This document shows, piece by piece, positions 1-13,306 of a stretch of 64,000 nucleotides of DNA. The notes beneath the pieces were generated by a model. The model worked only from the letters and a program-made list of their open reading frames with translations. It did no database searches and was not told the DNA's origin. The stretch comes from Epiperipatus broadwayi (taxonomy: Eukaryota > Onychophora > Udeonychophora > Euonychophora > Peripatidae). The translations under genes and the position numbers were made by a program. The first letter of the stretch is position 1; each line of letters opens with the position of its first letter. The stretch spans positions 62,001 through 126,000 of the forward strand of contig JAQFVV010006475.1 of NCBI GenBank assembly GCA_028023455.1, given 5' to 3'.

Positions 1-1533
1 TCAAATACTTAGTGTTACTACTAATGCCAGCTGTGCAATGGTCAGAAAGGAAAAGGGATTTGTTAAACTACTTGAAAATCATATTAAACATCGAATATTG
101 AGTTTCTACTGCATTATACACCAGGAAAATTTAGTTGCAAAAATGTCATCATAATGCTTAAATTCTGTAATGGACACTGTCATTAAAATAATTAATTTCA
201 TAGTATCTGATTCTTCATTAACACATACGCAATTTAAATCCCTTTTTCAAGAAATGAATAGTACATATATAGTCCTCCCTCTATACAGCAAAGTTCGTTG
301 GATTAGGTAATATCTTGAACAGGTTTGTATCATGTCTGAAAGAAGTCAAGATGTTTCTTGATGAAAAAAAACATTATCCAGAAATAAATGATGAAGACTG
401 ATTATGCAAATTGATGTTTCTGACCAATGTAACTCAACATCTGAATGAGTTAAACTTGCATTTGCAAGGGAAGTGTCAAACAGTACTAGAATTTTTTGAA
501 TATTGGAAAGGATTTGTATCAAAATTAGATATACTTGGTGTGATATTACCACTAACACCTACAAGTACTTTCCAAATGTAAAGACTCATGGAAATTAACT
601 TAGCATTAACAAAGATGAACTTCAAAAATACATTGAAGCTCTCGGAGAAGAATTTTCCAAACGATATGAAGACTTCCAAATACACACACCCATATTTTCT
701 TTTCTCATTAAACCTGATTTAATTGATTTGAAGATGACTCCATTTGATTTATCTCTTTTTGAGTCAATGGATATTGATAGTTTTGAAATGGAATTAATCA
801 AATTAATGTCATCAGAATTGTGAAAAACTAAATTTGTAGAATTGCAGAAAACTCTTGAAGGGAACTATCTAGAAAAGCCAGCTGTCATTCTCAATTATTG
901 GATATCATTATCTGAAAGATTTAATTCTTTGAAAAAACTGCTTGTGCTCTGCTTTTGGCATTTGGTTCAACTTACTTATGTGAATAAATTTTCTCACACA
1001 TGAAAAATATTTTGAGTTCATAAAGAAGTTGCCTAACACCTGAACATTCAGAAGCATGACTGAAGCTAAAAGTGACCAATTACATATCTGACATTATGCA
1101 AAGGGGTACAAGGGCAATATTCACATAAATTTATTTTAGTAATAAAAAATGACTAATCATATTAGAATTCATATTTTTTTCTTATTTAAATTATATATTT
1201 TGTATAGGTAAAAAGTTGTAATTTATAATTTGTAATATAATTTTTAATAAGCATGTTAAAAATTACAAATTTAAAAAAAGTACTTTTCACATGATTCTAA
1301 GTATTTTAAAATATTGAATGACCAATAATATAAGATCCAGTTATAATGGACTTCAAAAGTATATATTATATAATAGTGTATATTATATACTATAATATTA
1401 TATGTAAATTTGAAGCGCATAATAACTGAACCAATTTTGATAATATAATAAGGTTGGTAAAATCATGGTGGCATGCGGAATAACATTGTAACATATATTC
1501 GGCAGCACACTACTAAAATGTTGCTAACCCCTG
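1..1533 (+). mobile_element. Decayed hAT-family DNA transposon, 3' part
   Basis: Broken reading frames in the plus sense match the second half of a ZBED/SCAND3-like hAT transposase: LVKLLENHIKHRILSFYCII HQENL (the conserved histidine-rich H(C/I)xxHxEAL region), VIKIINFIVS, LAFARKCQTVLEFF, and near the C-terminus FGSTYLC with FSHMKNIL and LTPEHSEA (the hAT dimerisation region, about 955-1085). Many stops and frame shifts make it a dead copy. A terminal-repeat end, minus-strand CAGGGGTTAGCAAC, sits at 1520-1533. The start of the element lies outside the window. Two minus-strand open frames over 346-685 are shadows. Confidence 0.8.
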
Positions 1534-2808
1534 ACCTAGGCCATAAATTTTTAAAAAGATTTGAAATAAAATTTTAGTCCAATTAGTAAGTGACATGACT
1601 TTTTTTCTGAACTTGAATTCTAATTTCACTAAAGGAAAATTTAGAGGTCTATTAACTGACTAATTAAGAACTTGTTAAACTATTTTAAAAGAATTAATTT
1701 ATATTATTTTAATAGATTTGTTCGAGAAACTTTGAGTCAGTATGATTTAACTACCTATGGAATGGAAATGACCAGCTACACTCATTGTATATTGCCAATG
1801 AACATTGGATTCTACATGCCGCATCATCTTCACTATGAACATTCAATCTCAATCATCTTGAAGAAAAGGACTATCTATTAATAAAACTAAATAAATAAAT
1901 AAAAACTTATTTTAGTTTTCATTATGCTTATATGTACATTTTTTTTTTTAAAAAAAATAAGTTTATATTTAGCTTTCAAGTAAAAAAAAAAAACAAAAAC
2001 TAAGTTGTCCAGAATAGGTAAAAGTAGTAATGTAAATTTATAAAAATATTTTATACATAATTATATGTTGCAAATACTATAGTTGTGTGAATTTACAACA
2101 TGTATGCATGAACGTTACCATTTGGAAATCTGATTATTTATTTATTTTTATATATTATTTGAATTCATAAGTTGTAGTGATTTACTCCTTTAAGTTCATT
2201 GTTATTTATTTAGTTATTATTGAAATGAAATTAAAGAAACAAACGGTCTTATAAATATGTGGCTTTCTTTTATTAAGCAGACCCAAAGAAGGGACCAGTT
2301 AGAGGATAGAGCAAGGAGTGCCTCCCTCCCTTCATATGCAGATGTTTAGTGATAAAACTGGATATTATTATTTATTTATTTTAATTTTATTATTATTTAT
2401 TTTTGCCATAAAGAATACAAAAATGGGAAGAGCTTAAAAAAATGTCGTCGTCCCCATTGTTTTATTTTTAATGTCTCTAGATGTATTCATTAGTCAGATA
2501 TTTGTGTACAATTGTTTTATGTGTAATTCAAGACCAGGAATTAATCCATGAATAAATCAAGTACATCGACCAAGAAAATTTTGTTTAATAAAAGCCAAAT
2601 AGTATTTTAAACCATATTTAATCTTAAAAATTATGACCAAATAATCAGATTCAATATTGAATTAAAATACATGCTATAGGTTTATGATCACTTGAAGCAC
2701 ACACGCACATATGTTTTATCTATAATAACTATACTTTTTTTTTTGAATAATTTTATCTTTGCAATAATAAAAATTAAAGTAACCATTTATGTATTTATTC
2801 ATGAACAT
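1534..2808. other. AT-rich INTS13 downstream/intron DNA, no gene seen
   Basis: Low-complexity A/T runs and short T tracts. A 69-codon plus-strand frame at 1672 has no recognisable content. I see no exon, RNA gene or repeat structure with clear edges. Confidence 0.5.
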
Positions 2809-4483
2809 CAGGGTCGGGAACCTGTTTTCTGCCAAGAGCCATTTGGATATTTATAGTACTATTTGCAGGGCATACAAAATTATTGACTTAAAATTAGCCT
2901 GCTATATTTAAACAAAAATGCCTAACTATTAGAGGTAGGCAATCTTTTTAACTGGAAGGCCAATTTCAATTTTCCCTTTTTAAACAACAGTTTTAATTTT
3001 TTTTGTAAATTAAAAATCAAGTAACATTATTATTATTAATAAATGATCCACATTTAATGACAAATTTTCAAATTTGCCTTATAACTATTCTTCATGACAT
3101 ATTTATATCCTCAAATTTCTTTTTATGTTTTACTCAGATAAATTTTATAGCAGCTAGAATGCATTCTTTTATAAGTTCCCCTACAGAAAATAGTTTCAAA
3201 TTTTTTGACATGTTTATACCTTTTATGAAACATGTCAGCCATATGGTAAAGGTCCTTTTCAAGTTTTCTATTTATACATATTTCTTTTTCCCCAACAATT
3301 TTATTGTAATCAGAATGTTTTGATAAATAGTGCCTCTTAATGGTATGTTATTTATTAACTAAAATACTTTCCAGACATATTAGAAACATCGATTTACTAT
3401 TTATTTCTATATAAGGGATTCGAACACAGACTTTCACACAACCCTCAACTCTCCAAGCCATCTCATATTGCTGACACACCTGATCACACGCATGGTGAAA
3501 ATATTAATTTACATATTGATACAAAGGGCGTTAAAGGTCTGCCCATTCCTCGCATATGTATGTAAAATGGATTATTCTCCTGTACATGAGGGGTCAGAAT
3601 GACTAACATCAACATGGGTAGAATGACAACCTTGGCGCTAACGAGGGCTTTGAACATTCCATCATCAGATTTTCAATGAAATGGAAGGCTGAAGAATTGT
3701 GAGTTGGAGTAGTTTGAAGCCTGTCCATTAAAGTATAAAAATTGGCTATCTTAATATAAAGCTGAGCACTGACTGTATATATATGTAGAGATGGTTATCT
3801 GGACCAACTGATGAGTGCTGGTTTAGCACGAAATACGTATATTGATAATTATTTATCTTTTCAAAATATGTGTGATCAGGAGTGTCAGCAATATGAGTTG
3901 GCTTGGAGAGTTGAGGGTTGTGTGAAAGTCTGAGTTCGAATCCCTTATATATTACCTATATATCTGTATGTGCAGGTGTAAACCTGTACAGTGTATTAAT
4001 TTATTTATTTCTATAAAAAATATATATATATTGGTTCATTTCTTTTGAAGTGCACAATTTTCTGTGTCAATTTTTCTTATCTTGTTCAGTGTAATCATCC
4101 TAATAAAAATAAAAAAAATGCAAAATAATAATAAAGTAATATTCAACTTTTATTTTTATTAGTATATCTTTGTTTATAAAAATACTGCAGAAGCCAACAA
4201 AATGTCTTTAGTATCACAGATTAAATCTGTAGTCAGAGACTCATACATTATAGACAATTTGTTGGAATATTGCACTTCTAATAGAATGAATTAGAAGTAT
4301 TATAAAGATTAGTTGATAAAATAAATATTTTATTTGACTTAGTTCTTAATTTAATATTTGCACTACGCACATGTTTAAATACAAGTTTTATACAAAGTCA
4401 TTTTACATACATTTTTGAAACTGTCCAAGGGCCAGTTTGAGATCCTTCAAGGGCTGGAGTAGGCTCTCGGTTCCCCATTCCTG
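2809..4483. mobile_element. hAT-like non-autonomous element with nested inserts
   Basis: Left end CAGGGTCGGGAACC (2809) and right end GGTTCCCCATTCCTG (ending 4483) form a short imperfect terminal inverted repeat of hAT type, giving a 1.67 kb element. Phrases near the ends (GCCAAGAGCC, GGCCAGTTTGAGATCC) are like those flanking other hAT termini. The proposed 8 bp flanks (ATGAACAT and ATATATAT) match at only 5 of 8 positions, so the insertion is old or the edges are slightly off. It contains the inverted-repeat unit at 3411-3950. No transposase coding is readable; an 88-codon frame at 3057 is not recognisable. Confidence 0.55.
3411..3950. repeat. Inverted-repeat unit with a tRNA-type B box in each arm
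   Basis: Arms of about 83 bp (3411-3495 and 3868-3950) are near-perfect reverse complements. Each carries GTTCGAATCC-like sequence (GGGATTCGAAC left, GAGTTCGAATCCC right), the RNA polymerase III B-box core, so the ends may derive from two opposed tRNA-type SINE heads. The middle contains GCTGGTTTAGCACGAAATAC (3818-3837), a phrase that recurs in related form in the 32.2-33.1 kb repeats. The unit is nested in the hAT-like element. Confidence 0.65.
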
Positions 4484-5437
4484 ATATATATACTTAATTT
4501 TATTTTTTGTAAATAAAACTTAGTATTTTTATTTTAAATCTGACTTCGGATTGTATTTTTTTAGTTAATGTTTAATAATTCATTAATGCATAATAGATTA
4601 TCAAGTTCATATGTTTTTGAACCCTGAGATATTGTTTGATTACAGATATTAAGTAGAGAGTATAATACTGAAATACAAAATATAGTGAATATTTGGATTT
4701 ATCCAAGATGCTCAACTGAATTTTATATAATATATATATTAAACATGCACATATATTTAAAAAGATGTGTTATATTTAAGAACTCACACATGATATTTCT
4801 ATAAAAGATTTAATAACACATAAATAAATTCATAGAAGATTATATGCACATATAAAATATTTATGCAATGCATTATGAGAAAATATATTTTATATGAAAC
4901 ATATTTATTTAGGCTAAATTCGAACTTGGGCATTATTAATTAACAACATTTGATAAGATTAAATGTGGTTTAGATGTCATAAAATGTATCTTTTACTCCA
5001 CACAGCATCGATGTTTGCCTTCTACCTACAAACTATATCCAGATATTCTCTCTACATGGCTTTAATAACTCCATTTTAATTACAGTATATGTACATTAAA
5101 TATGTTAAATTATAGCAATTTTAAAAAATAATAATACAAAAAAAAAAGTAATAAATTTAAATATAATTACTTTAGCTAAATAAAAAATGAATTATTTATC
5201 AAACTCATTTCTTCTTTATTTGCAAACTTTTATCTATAACTAATGTAAAACATTTTGGCTGTATTGCACATAGAATATGTTGACTTTCTTGTTATATTAA
5301 AATGCCTTGTCCCAATAATAAAATCATAATAAAAAAGTAAAAATGAGGTACATTTATTTGATAAAGTTTTGATATTAAAGAATACACTTAAAGTAATCAC
5401 AAAATAAAACAAAAATGTGCAATTTAAATAATGTTAC
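4484..5437. other. INTS13 intron 3, no further exon seen
   Basis: Follows the exon 3 donor on the minus strand. AT-rich; a 60-codon minus-strand frame at 5230-5412 has no INTS13-like content. I looked for the next INTS13 segment in all minus frames and did not find one. Confidence 0.5.
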
Positions 5438-5640
5438 TTTTTAATATCAGTAAAGCAGATGATTCTTCCTTTATTCACTATCCGGCTTGCATTTTCAGTC
5501 AGCGATGTTCTCACTTCATGCTGGATCTCACTGCATTCACAAAGAATTTCAACTGCTAAATTAAGCCCATGAAAGATATTACAATCATCAGGATCTTGGG
5601 TAATATCAGCAGGACCAACCTGAGCCAAGGCAGTCATTAA
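5438..5640 (-). CDS. INTS13: INTS13 (Asunder), coding exon 3
   Basis: Continues the INTS13 frame: LMTALAQVGPADITQDPDDC, then a HGLNLAVEILCE segment, then ENASRIVNKGRIICFTD. The family has LMxALAxVGPP, ILHGLxxAVExLC and ENAxRxxNxGRIICIT in the same order. The acceptor is TTTGTTTCAG above 5640; the donor GTAACA (5432-5437) follows ATTAAAAA, so the exon ends in phase 2. Exon length is 203 bp. Exons 1-3 together give about 166 residues, roughly the first quarter of a protein of about 700 residues. No frame break is seen. I could not place exon 4 in the 5.4 kb left of it, so the rest of the gene probably lies beyond the window start. Confidence 0.92.
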
Positions 5641-8600
5641 CTGAAACAAATTTAATATCATCCTATTATTATTATTATTTTACATATATAAAACAAAATT
5701 TGTAAATGCCTCATTAGTAAACAAAAGTGAAAAGATTATATTTACATTCAATGCAAATTTGTATTGCTAAGAAGCTTTGGCAGTATTCTCTCATCACATA
5801 TCAAATATAATTTATAAGCGATCTTATGAAAAAAAAAAAATAATGGATATTTTGTAAAATAATTATCTATTTTTCATTTAACAGAATTTTTATTAAGACA
5901 TTTCAAGTAAATTCTCTTTCAATGTTTTAAATTTATTTTTATGTTAAAACATTTAAAACAAAAAAATAAATTAATATATTAAAATATGAATCCGAACACT
6001 GAAGTGCCCTTTATTGAGTTCATGTAAAATAAAATATTAAATGACTTATATATATATATTGTAACCTTTTGATTGGTTATCCATAGTAAAAATAGAATAC
6101 AAAAAGTATATTACAGCTCAAAATTTTAAATTTCAAATTTAGATAACTGTAATGCTGTAAATTTGGATATAACATGCATAAATAACTTAATATATAAAGT
6201 TTAAAGGTAGAATTCTGTAGAGATATGTAATACCTATTCGTTATTTATAACTATTTTTACTATAAACAATTATATAATTTCACTGCAATAGTTTTTTAAT
6301 CCATGCAAACATCTTTACTTATATAGATCTATTAAAGTTAATAAAAGTTGCAGTAGTAATATATTTAACTTTAGTGTATTTTCATTACAGTGATCCTTTA
6401 AGGATAAATATTCTAATCCATATAGAATTCTAATAAATAAAAGCATGAATAATTATTAATTACAAGATAATAATTTATTTTAAAATTATCATAATAATAG
6501 TATATTTTAAATACAATTATTTACTGTTATACTTCTTATTTAAAATGTCAATTTTAAAAATTATCAAAGGTGATTTTCTTTGTAAGATATTTATTAATTT
6601 TTAATTAATTTTAAATATAGACAAAAAAAATTTTTATTTGAAATTAATGCTAGTTGATTTTAGGGATTAACCAATAAAATTTTCTGACGTCATTTTGTCT
6701 GGATTATTTAAGTGAGTGAGCAGACAAATCAGGGAACTAATTCATTAAAAACTAAAGTGAATAGCTGTGTCACTTTAGTTCATAAAAAGCATAAAAATTT
6801 TAAAATATTTTAATTTTTTGAACAGTAAAAACAATAAGTAAAAGCCGCCTAAGGATATAATACATTTAATAGTAGTCTTTAACATTATCGAATGAATTTA
6901 AACCAATTTCATTATTACGAACTAATTGCAGTTCTGAAAGTCAACTTATAATTAAAATGATAGCAAAAGGAATTCTAAAAGAAGAATGTAAAATATTATT
7001 TTCATCTGGAAGAACCATGAAAAAGGAAAAAAAACTACATTTACTTAAAAAAAAGATATATCTGCTATCATGTAAGAAAACATTTGTTTAGGTATGCCAA
7101 ATTAAATAATTTTATTAGTTATGTATCAAAACAGAATACAAGTATAAAATCCAGAGATATAAATTTTTAAAACTAAAAAAATTATTTTATCGTACTTTAA
7201 AAATAATGACTTTGTTGATAGTGATAAGTCTAGTTAAAATTAATTTAACTTTTTGAATTAAATAACTGATATGTTATGAATAGCTTGGAAAAATTGAAAG
7301 AACAAAACATTTAGCATATACTTAATAATGAATAAATGATAGAACAGTCAAAAAGAAGAATTAATATTTATCATGTTTTAATATAAGGTGAAATCTTATA
7401 TAGATGAAGCTATCTTGATATTAGTAAATAAAGTTATATTATTATAAGAAAGGAATATTAAAAAGATAAAGGATAACAGAAAAGTCTGTTTAACTTTTTA
7501 ATAGTGGATGTCAATAACGAACATGACATATTATGGTACAAAAAGTTATATGAAGTTATTTGTATTCAAAATCTATGGAACTATTAAATAAAAGTAAAGT
7601 GAAGAGATCAGTTGAAGTAAAACTTATTGATGATTAATTTAGCATATTCTAAAGTTTTTAATATGGGAAAAGTAATATGAAAATTTATTGAGAATATTTA
7701 TTAAACTCTTTATTATATTTTTCAAGAGTATAATTATATGCATTAAACTTTAAACCAGTCAAGATAGAAAAAGTAATGAAGGTTGCATCGATTCAGAAAC
7801 TTTTATTCAGTTATTGTTATGATTATTTTTCAAATGTTTTGCTTAAATGTACATGTGTTTGTAGCAGGAAGAGGAGATAAGAAGAACAAAGCTTGTGAGA
7901 AATTGTGAACATCTATTCATTGCCGTGATAATGTCAAACTAGGAATTGAAAGGGGTTCTCTTTTTTTTTTAAAAAGATTTTTTAATTTTAATTTTATTAT
8001 TAATATTTTTTGATATGAAATATAATATCATGTATTATAGTTAGCAATAACTGAAATAATTTTTATATACAATCTAGTGCAGAAGATTAAGAGATATTAA
8101 CCTATTATTCATTTTTGTTAAAAAGCAAAGAGTATGATTAGAGAATGAAAAGCATATACATGAGTTATAACATAAGAATGGATGTGGATAATATAATACT
8201 TTAACTTTGTTTTAGTAGATAAAAAGTTTTAAAAGTTGATTGTGGTAAAATGTGTTTTAAATGAATTTCAAATTTATTATCATAAAATATATTTGATAAA
8301 TGGAATGAAATTCTGGTGATAAATTAAAATTAGAGGATTCTATGAAAACAACAATAAATACATTACAAAATATAATGTTATTTATGAGACTAAGAACCAG
8401 AGTGAATGTTAATGTGAAAAAAAAAAAATTATGATTGCATTTGTTATATTAGAAAAAGTAACATATTGACGATAGTAAAGGTAAACTATTTATTTTGTAA
8501 CATAATCTCTAATGTGAATAAATATCTGATGGGAAGATGGGATTATATTATTGGTCCAGATGTAGTTTACAATAGTAGATGCTGAAGATATAATATAGGA

Positions 8601-11140
8601 AGATAAGTTAAAATTCCAGGATAGGATATAAAAATACCATCCTGAAGAACTGAATAAATAGTTTAATGGGGTTAATCTGTGTGATATCCATATGTTTTAT
8701 TAGAAGATGAGAAGATTTTCTGCAGAGATATGAGTGTTGCATATCACTTTGGAATCCAAAAACCTTTTGTACCCCTTTCAGAAGTTTAGATTTTAAACTG
8801 AGCTTGCGCGGAATCAGTACGTCTTACATTTATGGTTTTCAGATCATTCGATCCGCCATCTTGTTACATTTAAAATAATGTAAATATTTTTTTTCTATGA
8901 TTAAATTTACATTTTTTATAAATTTTTTTCTGAAATACAATTTTTAATTATTTTTTTTATATTTACATTCATAAAATGTTTTTCCCCATTGAAATGGACT
9001 CTCTCGCAGCTTGGTATTTGTGGGCCTTCTCTTTGTTCAAAAAGATGTATGTATTTTTTTTTTTTAAATACAATTTTTAATTTTTTTCTCTTTTTTTTTT
9101 AAGATTTAGCATTCATAAAATGTATGGATTTTCTCACAGCTTGCTCCGATTACCAATGTATGGATTTCTAAGCCTTATCTTTGTAGAAGCTAATTTTAGT
9201 GAAAAAGTTGTTGAAATCATTTTACTTGAAAGAATAAATATGGGAATTGCATCCAGAACTTATTCACGATCGGAATTAAAACTTGGACTCAACATTTGTG
9301 TTGTGCTGGCAGGAATCAGTTTTCCCATCAGTGAGTATTATTTATATTTTTATATAATGAAATATGTGTAGAAAAGCAATAAATATGCTATAGAATTTTA
9401 GGCAATTTACATTTTAATGACAATAAAAACATGCACATCCATTCTCAGAGTATATCATGATTTTATTTATATGATCATTCATTTATTGCATGATTACAGT
9501 ATCATTGTACTCATTTGTTACAATTTTGTAATAATCTCTTGAACACAGATTTTCAAGCACTCTGAGCTATCCACTGACTCTTATATCATCTCCCACACAC
9601 ACATAGAATCAGTGTTTATAATAAATGTATTTAATTTAATATTTTGTTTTTATTCATTTTATCTTAGAAAAATTTTTCTTTGATTTTTTTTTTTTTGAGT
9701 ATACTTTTTACTTGAAAAAAATACATATTTTAGGTCACACCCCATTTTTAAATAATATAATAATTGATATATAATAATACATTACAATTTAGTAAAGTTG
9801 TTTTTGCATAATATCTCATAAACTGTTCTTATTGTTATTCCCCCCCCCCCCAACTAAAAAACCAAACATATTTCTAATAGATACCCTGCATGGAAAGACA
9901 ACCAAACATTTCTAGCAGATACCTGATATGGAAGGACATGATCTGGGTCAGCTAGTAAAAATGGAAGTCACTAATCACATTGTTTTTGTAATTTTTACAA
10001 TGAAAAATTACCTCAGGTAAGTCATGTTATATATCATTTTTTTCAGCATTTTATGACAAATGTGATGAAGGTGTCTATGAAATTATCATTTTAGCATTTA
10101 ACTTACAAAATTTAGAATTTGTGAACCAATGTAAAAATAATCATCTTTAACAATGTTAAAAATCTATTTATTCTTAATTTTTTTTTTTTGAGTAATGACT
10201 TTTTTATCAGCTTTATTACATTCTTTCATATTTGCTCTTTCTAACAATGTACATATTTTTATATTTATTGCATTCAAACAGAAGATATGTTATAAATTAT
10301 ATTTGTTATAATTTTTTTAAAAATTCAAAATGGTGACTTGGAAAAAAATAAGATATACCGTAAGTGCTTGATATATAAGCTTAAGATAAAATTGGAGTAA
10401 GATCATTAGAAAAAAATGATTTCCTGCCAAAGTATGACACCTCATAAATAAAGGCCTCCATTCCTATATTTTAATATAGTATTTTTATTAAAACCAGTTT
10501 CTTATCTACGAAGTTTTCTGTGAAATAAGAATACAGTAGTCATCGAAAGTTAACTAGATATTTTTAGGAATTTTATAGTTTTTTCTTCCTAAGTTTATTT
10601 AAATAAAATTGAATAAATTATTGTTTAAATAATGGTACCTGAAATCAAAGTAAGACGGAAAATATAAATGAGAGAAAGAATGTATAAAATGAATATTGTA
10701 TGAAAAAGAATCCTTAATTTCACTATTTATTTTGAATAGATTATTTATATTGTTTTTTATATTATCACAACAATATTAATTTGGTAAATAAAATTATAGT
10801 GTCATATTTTCATACATATTTTAAGTATGAATTATCATTAAAATATTATAACTTTATTGAAATATTTGGAGTTATAAAATATATAGTAAATTTGGAAGTA
10901 TGACCAAGAAGATAACTCATGGATAACTCATGGATGGTAAAACTATATAATGATATTAAGAAAACATACATGATAGTAAAAAGGATGAACTTATTACTTT
11001 AATGAATTAAATAATAAATATAAGGTGAAGATCTAGAATGTATGGAATGATTATTATTTTATCTGTTACTAATATAAATAATTTTATTGTAAATTTATGA
11101 ATATTTAAATAATTATGTTGCTAATTAATTATGTAATATA
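5641..11140. other. INTS13 intron 2, left part: AT-rich DNA with minor repeats
   Basis: About 5.5 kb with no recognisable exon. It has a pure C run (9841-9853) and a degenerate direct repeat with a shared T-rich lead and CTC(G/A)CAGCTTG core (8938-9015 and 9063-9150). The second repeat opens an 83-codon plus frame (9120-9371) that has no motif I know. Relative to surroundings, 8805-8870 is slightly GC-richer and looks like a transposon end, without a visible partner. Confidence 0.4.
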
Positions 11141-11153
11141 GTGTTTGTAGCTG

Positions 11154-11291
11154 CATTTTTATATTGGACTATTTCCATCATCTAATATGTGTATTGAATG
11201 TCTGTATTTGGAATATTTAAATAAAATTAAATTTTTCTAAAGACATTCAATATGTATAATAGATGATGGAAATAGTCCAATATAAAAATAC
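11154..11291. repeat. Short fold-back element (MITE-like)
   Basis: Two arms of about 49 bp (11154-11202 and 11241-11291) are reverse complements: GCATTTTTATATTGGACTAT into TTCCATCATCTAATATG on the left, mirrored by ATAGATGATGGAAATAG and TCCAATATAAAAATAC on the right, with a 38 bp AT-rich loop. Mismatches are few, so it is fairly recent or under folding constraint. No coding content. Confidence 0.75.
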
Positions 11292-12894
11292 AACTAGAAC
11301 ACCATCATCACAAACCTTCAGGAAAACACAGTGTTTATAGCTGTTTGTTATTAATTATTATTATTGTAAAATAAATGAAATTTTAATTTAAAATTTGTAT
11401 TAGTAATTTTATTGTAGTTAAGAGTCATTTCCATCACAAAGTCACATCCCTAAAGCACATAATCTACATAAAATTCTTACATATCATATATTTAGTACAT
11501 ATTTTATTTCACGAGTTATATTCAAGAATATATAATTGATACATGAATTATCAATTACTTTTAAATTATAATTATATTAAAGGGAATTTGTATGACTTCG
11601 TATTTTATTAAATATAAAAAGAATCTTGAAGATTTATTTGAAAAGTGCAATTAAGTATTTTTACCAAATGGAGAGCAGTGTTGTAAGAATCACATTCTGA
11701 TTTTGAAATCTAGTTTTGAAATGTATTTTATAAAATAAATTTTGAAATATTATATTATTTCAAAGAACAAGTTATTGATAAAATATATTATAATGTTCGT
11801 CATTCTGAAAAATGCAATTACAATGGATGAATACTAGTTAATTAAGAAATTTATTTGAGTTAGAATTATGAGATAATGATTGGATAATAAAGGTTTCAAT
11901 TATAACAGAATGATTATTTGATGGTGATTGTTATTTGTATCAGTATAAGAATAAATCTTAAGAAAATAAATTAAATTATTTAAGTTAAAGTAGGAAATAT
12001 ATTGTAGTTGTTAACCTTCATGTATTATTGTTATAGTTAGGTTAATTTCAAAGAAAGAAGTTAGTTAATGTGCTTCAATGGTGTTATTTCTATTTAAATA
12101 GTTGGATCCCAACAAAATCCTTCTTGCAATTCAGTTATTTATATTATAAATATAGATTGCTATATTATATTTTAGATCAGAATAATTATGATCCCTGAGA
12201 TACCCATAGGATAGCACTAATTATTTTGATTTAATTTAATTTGTGTTTTTAATATTATTATTTTATAACTTCTTAAATTACAAAAGAATGGTGAGGTAAT
12301 TATTTAAAATGAACTATTATGTTAGTCATTGTTTGTTGCAGGGATTTTCCTAATGATTATAAAAAGATAGTAGTTGGAAAATTTCCATAATAGCAATGCC
12401 ATTGTGGAATGTATTTTATATGCTTCTCAATGTTAAAACTTCTATGTTGTAATCGGCCCTAAAGTCTATCTTATGTTTTTATGTTGTAAACAAGATAGAG
12501 AGTCTCATACCTAATTATTATATTTAATTGTTTAATATTGAGCTAGTAGAATAGATAATAGAGTGTATAGTATTTGTGGAGCAATAAAAAAGGAAGATTA
12601 CAATATATATAATAATCATTAATAATATATATGAAATAAAAATTAAATAAGAAGAATCTTTTTAATTACTCTTAAAAAATAAAGCAATTAATTCTTAACC
12701 AATGATTAAAATATTGAAAATTTCATATATATCAAAACAAAAATATCACATAACCTTTTATGATTTTCTATGGGGCACACTTAATTCAAAATCATACAAA
12801 AATAATAACTTTTTTCCTTAAATTTGTACATTTCTTTCTCATCCATTCCCTTAGCTTTCTCTAAAATTAGTAAATATTTTTTATTTTATTTTTA

Positions 12895-13306
12895 ATATAT
12901 AAAACTTAAAATAATTTTCTTTAATAATAGGTATAAAAAATATTTATAATGAATGCTTTTATTTGCTGTTACTGTGGACTAAAATGCTAGAAAATAATTA
13001 TTTCTTTAATGTAATTCAGGTTTTTATATTTAACTTAAAGCAAAAGCATGGTGGGGGGGGGGTGTCCAGAAATTTATTAATTAATTCAATCCCTTGTTAT
13101 AAAAAAGCAGGGATTAACTTAATTAATTTCTGCCCCCTTCCCCAACATACAAACTTTTATTTCAAGTTAATTATTAAAAACTCCAATTGCAGTTGAAGAA
13201 ACAATTAATTTTTGACATTTTAGCACACAGTAACAGTAAATAAAAGCATTCATTATAAATATTTCTTTATATTTATTATTAAAGAAAATTAGTTTAAGTT
13301 TTATAT
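12895..13306. repeat. Fold-back MITE with poly-G tract
   Basis: Arms of about 85-90 bp are reverse complements (12895-12983 and 13216-13306), centred on ATAATGAATGCTTTTATTTG and CTGTTACTGTG. The interior holds a G9 run, two opposed copies of a TTAATTAATTTCTG-like phrase, and ends in the mirrored arm. A second, truncated copy of the right half follows at 13380-13505 (TTACTTCAAGTTAA, then AAAAGCATTCATTATAAAT). The 77-codon frame at 12963 is a by-product of the repeat. Confidence 0.75.

Noticed and set aside
9120-9371. 83-codon plus-strand frame with a good donor (GTGAGT) near its end
   Set aside because: Contains part of a local direct repeat, no recognised motif, no acceptor or partner exon; left as unassigned.
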